Shown: positions 33,886 through 43,026 of the stretch, piece after piece
Numbering within the stretch: position 1 is the first letter of the stretch
Layout: each line of letters opens with the position of its first letter
From: Notamacropus eugenii
Taxonomy: Eukaryota; Chordata; Mammalia; Diprotodontia; Macropodidae
Reading direction: 5' to 3'
Assembly (NCBI RefSeq): GCF_028372415.1
Contig: NC_092879.1
Span: 98,700,857 to 98,764,856 of the forward strand
Length of the DNA stretch: 64,000 bases
Notes under the pieces: generated by a model
What the model was told of the DNA's origin: nothing
The model's database searches: none
Seen by the model: only the letters and a program-made list of their open reading frames with translations
Position numbers and translations under genes: made by a program

Positions 33886-34022
33886 AATTTAAAAAACATG
33901 TATTTTAACAAATGTTTCAATATAATTGGCTTTCTTTGTAACTTTATGTATTTATTTTATGCATTTAAAAACAATATTCTGAGAAGAGGCCAAGAAGCTT
34001 CACCAGACTGCCAAAGGAGTCC
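33886..34022 (+). repeat. Old hAT-like DNA transposon fragment within L1
   Basis: TTTCAATATAATTGGCTTTC and GCTTCACCAGACTGCCAAAG match a common mammalian repeat also seen at 29283. It separates two blocks of L1. Confidence 0.45.
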
Positions 34023-34025
34023 ATC

Positions 34026-34082
<57 letters not shown>

Positions 34083-34083
34083 T
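34023..34083 (+). repeat. CT/CA compound microsatellite
   Basis: (CT)n passes directly into (CA)n. A second CA tract is at about 33733-33776. Confidence 0.95.
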
Positions 34084-34097
34084 TTAGGGACCCCTAT

Positions 34098-34336
34098 TCA
34101 ATCGTTTCAGTTGTGTCTGACTCTTTGTAACCCCATTTGGGGTTTTCTTGACAAAGATACTGGAGTGGTTTGCCACTTTCTTCTCCAGATCATTTTACAG
34201 ATGAGGAAACTGAGGCAAACAGGGTTAAATGATTTGCCCAGGGTCACACAGCTAGTAATATGTGCAGCCAGATTTGAACTCAGGTCTTCCTGACTCCAGG
34301 CCTGACACTCTATCCACTACACCACCCAGCTTCCCG
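34098..34336 (-). mobile_element. CORE-SINE (MAR1 type), antisense, inside L1 block
   Basis: GATGAGGAAACTGAGGCAAA, CCCAGGGTCACACAGCTAGT and ATCCACTACACCACCCAGCT identify it. It is nearly full length. Confidence 0.9.
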
Positions 34337-36260
34337 AAGAACCCCAGACCTAAAGACAAATCTAACAAAAAGATAAACAAGTTAATGACCCGAGTAGAAT
34401 TTTAGAAAATTTTAATATAATAGACCTGGTGATTGTTGAATGGGAGGAGAAAGGAGTATACACATTCTCAGCTATGTATGGTACCTTTACAACAACTTAC
34501 CATATATTAAGGCATAAAACCTCACAAAGGCAGAAAAAGTAAACACATCTCAATGCCCATGATGCAATAAAATATATATTCGATAAAGGGCCTTTAAAGA
34601 AAAGATTAAAAATTAATTGGAGAATAATTTCATCCTAAAGACTTAGTCAAATCATAATAGATAGATTTCATCAAAGAAATGACAATGAGACAATATGCCA
34701 AAACTTTTGAAATGCAGCCCAAGGGAAAAATGGATATTTTCTAAATCCTTTTATCAACAAAGGAGAAAAAGAACATCAATAAAGTATGTAACTAAAAAAA
34801 ATAGAAAAGCAATAATTTTTTTTTAAAAAGCCAACTACATGCCAGAACAGAAAATTCTAAAAAAAAAACCAAAGAAGAGATTAACTAAATTCAAAGCATA
34901 AATAATTGACAAAACTAAGAACTACTTTTAAAAAACCTAACAAAATAAATAGCTAATCTGTTTTAAAAAAAACAAAAAGAGAAACACAAATTATCAGATT
35001 TTTTTCCAATTATATACCAACAAAATGAAACTTAGATGAAATAGATTCATACTTATAAAAGTATAAAATTCCCTGGGTAAAAAAAAAGCCATAAAGAATT
35101 GAAATAATCCAATTTCAGAAAAAGAAATTGAACAAACCACAAACTGAACTCCCAAAGAAAAAAGCCCCAGGACCAGATGGATTTACAAATGAATTCTATC
35201 AAACATTCAGAGAATAATTAATTCCAATACCATATAAACTAAAAAACAAAAGGAAAAAAAGGATCTTACCAAATTCCTTCTATGATACAAATATGGTCTT
35301 GAAACCTACATCTGGAAGTTACAAAGCAGAAAAACAAAACCATAGACCAACATCTGTATGAATATTGATATAAATATATTAAATAAAATATCAGCACAGC
35401 GTCTACAACAACATATTTAATAAACTGTACATTAGGGCTAGATTGGGTTGTACCAGGAGAATAGGGTTGGTTCATTATAAGAAAAATTATAAACACAATA
35501 GTCTATATTAATAAAAATAATGAAAAATTATATATCAATAGAGTTTTGTCAACAATTTTGATAAAATACAATGCCATTTCTGTTCAAATTAAAAGTATAG
35601 GAATAAGTGCACCATTCCATGAGATGGGAAACAATATCCAGCTAAAACCAAGGGTCAACATTATATGTCAATTACATGGAAAGACTTTGTAATATGAGCA
35701 ACTACAAAACCAAGATATTTATTATCCCCATTGTTAGTGGATAGAGTTTTTCAGAATGTTAGAGCAATAACACAAGAAAAGGAAACTAAGGGAATAAGCC
35801 GATGTAAAGAGTAGCCAAAACCATTGCTCTTTGTAGATATGGTATTCTATTTGGAGGGGTTATGGAAATACGCCATTGCATTGTTGGTGGAACTGTCAGT
35901 ATAACTATTTTATAAGCAATTTGAGATTATGCAAATGGAGTGGCTAAAGTGTCCATAATTTCAGTGCTAGACATGTATCCCAAGGAGGTCATTTCCAAAA
36001 AGAAAGTCCCCAAATACACCAAAATATTTAGAGCAGCACTTTTTTGTGGTAGCAAAGAAATGGAAAGAAAGTAGATGTCCATCAAATGGGGACTAAGCAA
36101 ATTGTAATACGTGAATTATAATGGAACATTACAGTGCTATGAAAAATGATATGATGAAGACAGAGAAACATGGAAAGACTTACGATAACCGGTCAGAATG
36201 AAGTCAGCAGAGCACTCCCCTCAGAACCAGTTTCTTCCTCTGTAAAAAGGGGAAACCGAG

Positions 36261-37929
36261 TTAAATGCAAATAACAAGGTTGGCCCAGATGACCTCTAAG
36301 GTTCCTTTCCATTCTAAATCCTATAATCTTTAAAATGCTACAGTTCTAGGATTCTTATTGACTTGAGAGTTAAGGTCACATAACTAAAATCTATGACTGC
36401 CAAGAGAAGGGAAATGTTTGTTTCAATGTGCCCCCACAAAGCTCTGAAAACCTCCAAGTCAGTTCCAGATCTGAATGCTTTTTTGAAGGCTACTCCTGAT
36501 TGGGGTTTTGATGTGTAGTGGCAACAGGGCTACCTCCAACCTGGCCCTCTCTATATATAAAACAGATTCAGTTTCCTGGAGTTTAACTAGTACATACAAT
36601 TGAAGAAACTTCTGGTAATTGTTCTGACATCTACAATTAGAGATTTACCTCCACAGAGACTGATTGGTGTCCCTGTTCTGAGGCAGCAGCTTTCCTGGGG
36701 CTTTCTCACACCATAACTCAAATTGATATTAGAGTGTCCCCAAAAATGCAGCTGTCAGTGAGAACTGTCTACAAATGGAGAGAGCTGAGAAGGAGCCCAA
36801 AGGTCTTCTTGCTGTGTGCTACATATACATATACATATATATATATATAGTCAACCCTTATTGATTGGGACCAATTCAAACTCAACTTTTCTGAAATCAC
36901 ACTTCTATACCCCCTCAACCCAAGCCTTTTCCTGACTGCCCCCATTACTGCCAACAATGTCACTCAGTCTGAGAAAGTAGTCACCCTTGGTACTCCTTCC
37001 AAAGGACCCTTGCATCCAGTCACCACCTCCCTCTGCAATCTCTCCCACATCCAGCCACCTCTTCTTTTCCACCCTCATTCCATGGACCCCATTACCTTTT
37101 CTCCAGACACTAGAGCAATCAATCAATCCATCATGAATATGCCACCATACAAAACTTCCCAAAACAGAACGTGGATCATCCCCTTTGTCAATCAATAACT
37201 TTAGTAGCTCTTCATTGGTTCCTGAAAGAAGTGCAGATTTCTCCATCTGGATCTCAAGAGGTTTGTTTTTATTTGGCAGTGGGGATGGGGAAGGGGAAAG
37301 CAACCGGTCTTTCAAGTTTTGCCTCACTCCTGTGATTTTCCCACAAGAAGTCAAGCATTTCAAGGGAAATAATTACAAAAGAGTGGGCACGAAGGAGGCC
37401 TGTCTTCATCAGATCTCAGAATATTCTCTAACGTCATAATCATCAGAAGTGTTTGGTCTAAGAGTCAAGAAGGCAGCCGCATTGGGTACAAAATGGATAC
37501 ACCATTTACAGACACGGCATTCAATGCTACTAGCCAAGAGTTTGAGAAATCAAAAGTTTCTCCCCTGTCACTGGGGAGGAGGGCTCTCTCTTAGACTGAG
37601 AGCTCCTCATGGGGCCCTCTTTGTGTCTTCAGTGCTTCCAACAGTGCCTAGCGCAAAGGGGCCACTCAAGAAATGCTAATTGACTATGATAAAACTATTT
37701 GAAAAAAAAAACCCAGCAATGGGACAGAAAATACCTTCAGATAGGATGGCTGGCAGTCTGACTGGAGAAACATCGGATGCCACAATAAGCTCCCAATGAA
37801 TGCATGACCTACATCTCAAAGATCACATCCCAAAATAGAAAAGAAAGGAAGGAAATGCTTTTCACATCTGTGGAGAAGGGAAAGGTTCATAACTAAACAA
37901 AGATTAGAAAGTCCCACAGAAGTGGACAA
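36261..37929. other. Intergenic, no recognised gene
   Basis: It contains a short AT tract (about 36824-36850) and old repeat scraps. No conserved protein segment was recognised in either strand. Confidence 0.5.
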
Positions 37930-38444
37930 TTTTCATCATGACAAAAACAGAAGGGAGGCACAAACACACATGGGAATGGACACACGCACAAATGGGAAAC
38001 ACTCAAGGACAGATTGCAGTGTGTACCCAGAAATGGAATACAGGGTACAGAGAAAAACAAGGCTTACCCCCCAAAAAGCAAGGTTATACCCCAAAACGAA
38101 AGGGAGACACGGGGATGGAAACAAAGAGAGCACACCCACCAAAACTGGAGATACTCATCTGGATGAGTATGGACATGGAACAGAAACACAGAGACAAAAG
38201 GGGAACACACACAGGGAATACACAAATCCAGGAGGGGAAACACACGCATAGATGTGAAGGGACAAACTGATAGCCTGGGACACACACTTACAAACAAAGG
38301 GGGCCACAAAAAATGGGGGGAACACACTGAGAGAACAAGAAACAGCATGATTTAGAATCACAACCAAACAGGGCATACACAAATGTAGAGGAGACAGAAA
38401 CATAGCCTGATACGTGGATATGGAAACGTGAACCAATGAGAAAA
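37930..38444 (+). repeat. Degenerate flank of the minisatellite
   Basis: GGGAAACAC, GGACACACGC and GGGGACACGGGGATGG motifs recur irregularly and merge into the ordered array at about 38445. It looks like a decayed edge of the same tandem array. Confidence 0.55.
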
Positions 38445-40445
38445 GTGACATATGGGAGATAGGGGACACATGGACAGAAGGGAACACACGGACAAGTGGG
38501 GACAAATGGACAGAAGGGATATAAAAACAGATAAGAGACACACGGACATGTGGGGACACACAGACAGACAGGGACACACGGACAGACAGATGACACAGAA
38601 AGACAGATGGGGACACATGTACAGACAGACGAAGGACACACTGACAGATGGGGACAGACAGACAGATGGGGACATATGGACAGACAGGTGGTAGATACAT
38701 GGACAGATGGAGACACACAGACAGATGTGGACACATGGAGAGACAGATAGGGACCCATGGAAAGACAGATAGGTGGGAACACACAGACAGACAGTTGAGA
38801 ACACATGGACAGAGGAGGACACACAGACAGACAGGTGGGGACACACAGACAAGTGGGGACACATGGACAGATGGGGACACATGGACAGATGGGGACAGAC
38901 AGACAGATTGATGGGGACACACAGATAAGTGGGGACACACGAACAGACAGATGGGGACACACAGACAGACAGATGGGGACACACGGACAGATGGGGACAC
39001 ACAGACAGACGGGGACACACAGACAGGCAGGGACACATGGACAGGCAGATGGGGACACACAGACAGACAGGTAGTGGATACATGGACAGATGAAGACACA
39101 TGGACAGACATATAGGGACACATGGACAGATAGATGGGGACACACAGACAGATGGGGACACAGACAGACAGATGGGGACATACAGACAGACAGATGGGGA
39201 CACACAGACAGACAGATAGGGACACACAGACAGACAGGTGGGGACACACAGACAGACAAGTGGAAACACACAGACAGATGAGGACACAGTGACAGATGGG
39301 GACACACAGACAGGTGGGGACACGGATAGACAGATGGGGACACACAGATAGACAGATGGGGACACACAGACAGACAGGTAGTGGATACATGGACAGATGG
39401 AGACACACAGACAGACAGATGGGGGACACACGGACAGATGGGAACACACAGACAGACAGATGGGGGGACACAGACAGACAGATAGGGACACACGGACAGA
39501 CAGGTGGGACACACAGACAGATGGGGATACACGGACAGATGGGAACACACAGACAGACAGATGGGGGGCACATGGACAGATGGGGACAGACAGACAGACA
39601 GATGGGGGCACATGGACAGATGGGGACAGACAGACAGATGGGGCCACATGGACAGACAGATGGGGACACATGGACAGACAGATGGGGACAGACAGACAGA
39701 CAGATAGGGACACACAGACAGACAGGTGGGGACACACAGACAGACAAGTGGGAACACATAGACAGGTGGGGACACATGGACAGACAGGTGGGGACACATG
39801 GATAGACAGATGGGGACACACATATAGACAGATGGGGACACACGGACAGACAGATGGGGGACACACGGACAGATGGGGGGCATATGGACAGATGGCGATT
39901 CACAGACAGACAGATGGGGACACATGGACAGATGGGGACACACAGACAGACAGATGGGGGACACATGGACAGATGGGGATTCACAGACAGACAGATGGGG
40001 ATACATACAGACAAATGGGGATACACAGACAGATGGGGGACACATGGACAGATGAGGACACACAGATGAGGGACACATGGATAGATGGGACAGACAGACA
40101 GATAGGTGGGGACACACATACAGATGGTGACAGACAGATGGGGACACATGGACAGACAGATGGGGTCACACAGACAGGTGGGGACCCGCAGACAGATGGG
40201 GACACAGACAGACAGGTGGGGACAGACAGACAGATGGGGACGCAAGGACAGACAGGTGGGGACACGTAGACAGGTGAGGACCCAAAGACAAATGGAGATA
40301 CACAGACAGATGGGGGCACACAGACAGATGGGGAACACATGGACAGACAGGTGGGGAATACACGGACAGATGGGGACACAGGGACAGAAGGGGATATACA
40401 GATAGGAGACCCACGGACATGTGAGGACGCACAGACAGGGGACAC
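38445..40445 (+). repeat. G-rich minisatellite, about 22-bp units, 2 kb
   Basis: The array is built from variants of GGGGACACACAGACAGACAG followed by AT, with shorter GGGGACACATGGACAGAT-type units interspersed. GGGG recurs every 14-22 bp. The purine-rich plus strand is nearly free of T. All three minus-strand frames stay open for 500-727 codons because the unit has no stop. A longer-range marker (GTAGTGGATACATGGACAGA) recurs near 39071 and 39378, with a variant near 38688. Confidence 0.95.
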
Positions 40446-41796
40446 ACGCTTACTGGAAACTCCCTGCTGTGCTGCTCAGGAACACCAGCTATGACCAGAA
40501 GTTGTATGCTGAGTGGGGTCCTCCTAGTGTTCTCCTCAGGGACTTGTTTTGTGGGGCTCACTGTAGCCAGGACTTATCTGTTTGGGAGGGACTCCCTGCT
40601 GTGTTGTTGAGGGGCTTATAGGGGTATCAGATGACGTCTGCTGGGGCAGCGCGGGAGGCGGGGGGGGGGGGGGGGGAGGGGAGGGGAACAAGTCCCTGCT
40701 ATGCTGTTCAGGGATCAACAGAAATTGGTAGGACCCACAGACAGGGGAATAGCACTGTGAGAACACAGAAACCCAAGGGAGAGGACCCACAGAGGTGATG
40801 AGATCTATGGGGACCTGCCTGTTGCCCGGCCTACCCCACTCTGATCACAGTGAAGGGACCATAGAAACCACTTGGTCCAACCCTCTTTCTATAGTAGGAG
40901 ACCCAGGGTTTTACCAACACCAAGACTGAGAAACCCCAGTGTTTGCTCCTGCTTGAATCTTGTGAGCTTTTACAATGTTGTCCTGAGCTAGAAATGGTTG
41001 CCTAGAGCACTTGCTAGGCGAGAGAACTTTTAAGAAAAGTATTTAGTATTTGTATTTCTAGGTATGAGTTCTCATTACCAGAATGGCCAACATGAAGGAT
41101 GTGCAAAGAGTAACGAGAAATGATGCAGAAGCCCAAAAGTAGAACGCAAAGAAACGTTCCCGCTGAACTCACCAGTGCCAAGGAAGAAAACCGGGATGGC
41201 TGGAGAGGACAAGTGGGCGCTTCCCGGAATGGCACCGGAAGGTTGCGTTTTGCTGAATTGGATATGGGACTCGGGATGTTAGTTTGGGGGGTGAGGGGAG
41301 AGGTGGAGGCTGTGATTAAGCGTTTTAAAGACGGGGCACCCCCACGGGCATTCCCTGGGACAGAGGTTATCGCAGGCCCCGGAGCAGTAGCCCTCTCCTC
41401 TAGTCTCATTCACTGTCCTTGGGTGTCCACAAGTGATAGCTTGCTTTCTTCGCCAGGCCCCCCTCTCAAGGGAAGGTATCTGAGGGTACGAACTCTTTTG
41501 TAACCCCCTTCCTCCCTAATCCCCACCTCGCCCCGCCTCCCCATCTTTTCTCCCCACCCCCGCTCCCCCACCTTCCCAACTCTCCTCCGAGCTTCCTCAA
41601 CCCCACCCTGCTTTCGCCACCTCCCCACTCCCTCCTCTACAACTCCCCAATCCCCCTCCCCGCTTCTTTCACTCCCTCCCCCACCCCTGTGCCCCTCTTC
41701 TGTGTGAGAAAGGTCCGAGAAAAAGGTCGACACTGAAACAGACACAGACACAGATTCGACACGGCCGCCCATCTACACACCGCTGCAGGGGCAAGT
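40446..41796. other. Intergenic between minisatellite and basigin-like gene
   Basis: It has a G-rich run (about 40661-40686), GC-rich sequence from about 41130 and a C/T-rich tract at 41500-41710. No gene was recognised; open frames here are compositional. Confidence 0.5.
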
Positions 41797-41802
41797 TTTA
41801 TT
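41797..41802 (-). terminator. Polyadenylation signal of the basigin-like gene
   Basis: AATAAA on the minus strand lies 65 bp past the TAG stop. Further downstream (about 41725-41760 on the plus strand) the minus strand reads TGTGTCTGTGTCTGTTTC, a good GU-rich downstream element. No A tract follows the signal. Confidence 0.65.
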
Positions 41803-41867
41803 TCGAAGCCGCGTCGGCTCAGCCGGCACTCGCCGCAGATGAGGTGGAAGTGGGTGTGGCTGACCGA

Positions 41868-42569
41868 CTAATCTTCGATGAACTCCTCGGCGAGGGTCCG
41901 ATTGTGTCCATTGAGCAGAATGATGGTGAACAGCACCAGCACTTCGAACAAGATGCCAAGGAAGGGCCAGAACGCGGACAGTCGTCTGCGCACCTTGAGC
42001 ATGACCACGGCGGCATGGTAGCCCTCGCTGTTGGTGCCAACGCAGATGTATTGGCCCGAGTCCTTGGACGTGTCTACATGACGGAGAAGCAACTCGCTGC
42101 GGTGGGCGCTCTCGATGATGAAGACCCGCTGTCCGTTGCTGTTGAGCAGGAGCACGTAGTCCTCCATCGGGTAGTACCGATACCACTTCCAGGAGTCGAT
42201 GGAAGGATACGAGTAGCTCTCGCACACGAGGATCACCTCTTCGCCCTCCAGGGCGTACTCCGTCCTGGGGTTAGCGAACACTTTGGGCCTCTCCTTCTCG
42301 CGCCGCGATGTATTCTGGCCGGTCACCTTACTCGGGAAAACGCGCTGGTCATTTCCGTTCTGGTCCTCCGTAAACCCCTTGAGCTCTCCGCGCCCGGACG
42401 TGTGGGTCAGATCTCCCTGGAACTGCGCCTCTTCCTCTGTCTGGTTCAGGGTGCAGGTGGGGTGCAGCTGGGGCTCGGGCTTGGCCACGGTCACGGTTTT
42501 CCAAAGGGCAAGCAGCAGGACAGTCAGGAGAGCAGCCTTCTGCAACTTGCCCAGTAGGGCGAAACCCAT
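41868..42569 (-). CDS. Intronless single-Ig basigin-like type I membrane protein, 233 aa
   Basis: One uninterrupted frame starts at an ATG with G at -3 and +4 and ends in TAG. Layout: hydrophobic signal peptide (about 8-29); a 65-residue Thr/Asn/charged spacer with sequons at Asn42 and Asn86; one Ig domain (about 97-193) with Cys116, a WKW core and the DSGQYICV strand with Cys176; then a membrane helix (about 199-219) reading WPFLGILFEVLVLFTIILL. That helix matches basigin (WPFLGIVAEVLVLVTIIFI), including its buried glutamate (Glu209). Basigin, embigin and neuroplastin are multi-exon proteins, usually with two Ig domains, that escort monocarboxylate transporters. This copy has one Ig domain, no introns, and a 14-residue acidic tail lacking basigin's YEKRRK. 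It is probably an old retrogene kept under selection (inference). Expression and partners are unknown. Confidence 0.85.
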   Translation of the reverse strand: MGFALLGKLQKAALLTVLLLALWKTVTVAKPEPQLHPTCTLNQTEEEAQFQGDLTHTSGRGELKGFTEDQNGNDQRVFPSKVTGQNTSRREKERPKVFANPRTEYALEGEEVILVCESYSYPSIDSWKWYRYYPMEDYVLLLNSNGQRVFIIESAHRSELLLRHVDTSKDSGQYICVGTNSEGYHAAVVMLKVRRRLSAFWPFLGILFEVLVLFTIILLNGHNRTLAEEFIED

Positions 42570-42800
42570 TGCCCCGGCGACCTTTCCGACAGGCTTTAGT
42601 GTGGCTTCCTCCTTCTCCTCGCTCCCACCTGTCTCCCGCGCACCTCCCTGCGGCCGCCTCCCTCAGCCGCCTCCCTCACCCTGATGATCAGGTTGTCCAG
42701 GCGTTGCTATGAGGCTGGCTCTGGAGCCCAAATGAATAGTGCGATGACGTCACAATTAGCCCTCAAGTCATCGAGACCCCATACAACTTCCCGCGCCCTG
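42570..42800 (-). promoter_or_regulatory. GC-rich promoter region of the basigin-like gene with a perfect CRE
   Basis: The 200 bp upstream of the ATG is CpG- and C/T-rich, unlike the A/T-rich flanks. It contains the palindrome TGACGTCA at 42745-42752 and a GTTGCTATG resembling an RFX half-site at 42703-42711. No TATA box sits at an obvious distance. CRE sites in CpG-rich, TATA-less promoters are typical of genes switched on in spermatids by CREM, and also of general CREB targets. Which applies here cannot be told from sequence. Confidence 0.55.
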
Positions 42801-42826
42801 CCAGCTCTTGCATAAGTTAAAGAGCT

Positions 42827-43017
42827 ACTTTCGTGTCCAACTCTTTGTAACTCCATTTAGAGTTTTCTTGGCAAAGATACTGGAGTGGTTTGCGATTTCC
42901 TTCTCCAGCTCATTTTACAGAGGAGGAAACTGAGGCAAACAGGGTTTAGTGACTTGCCCAGGGTCACCGACTTGCACCCAGGAAGATGAGCCTTCCTGTC
43001 TCCAGAGCTGGGCACAA
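42827..43017 (-). mobile_element. CORE-SINE with 9-bp target duplication, upstream of basigin-like gene
   Basis: Antisense SINE (CATTTTACAGAGGAGGAAAC, GTGACTTGCCCAGGGTCACC) flanked by TAAAGAGCT at 42818-42826 and 43018-43026. It begins 75 bp beyond the CRE. Confidence 0.85.
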
Positions 43018-43026
43018 TAAAGAGCT

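Larger units (their letters stand above)
33330..36260 (+). mobile_element. L1 ORF2 remnant, sense, interrupted by other repeats
   Basis: The plus strand reads ORF2 from the endonuclease region (AATGAACTCACCCATAAAAC), through the reverse-transcriptase PGPDGF site (CCAGGACCAGATGGATTTAC, about 35168), to the 3' part (AGGTGGTTCC-free, ATGGAAAGACTTACGATAAC). It is broken many times and carries inserted repeats at about 33715-34340. Confidence 0.8.

Noticed and set aside
38155-40338. Minus-strand ORFs of 500-727 codons rich in Cys, Ser, Val and Pro
   Set aside because: All three frames are open because the 22-bp tandem unit contains no stop. There is no domain, splice structure or codon bias beyond the repeat.
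38445-40445. CRISPR-like repeat array
   Set aside because: Units are contiguous and variable with no unique spacers, and the genome is mammalian. It is a minisatellite.
41844-42557. 237-codon plus-strand ORF
   Set aside because: It is the antisense shadow of the basigin-like CDS; it has no recognisable domain, while the minus frame has signal peptide, Ig and TM features.
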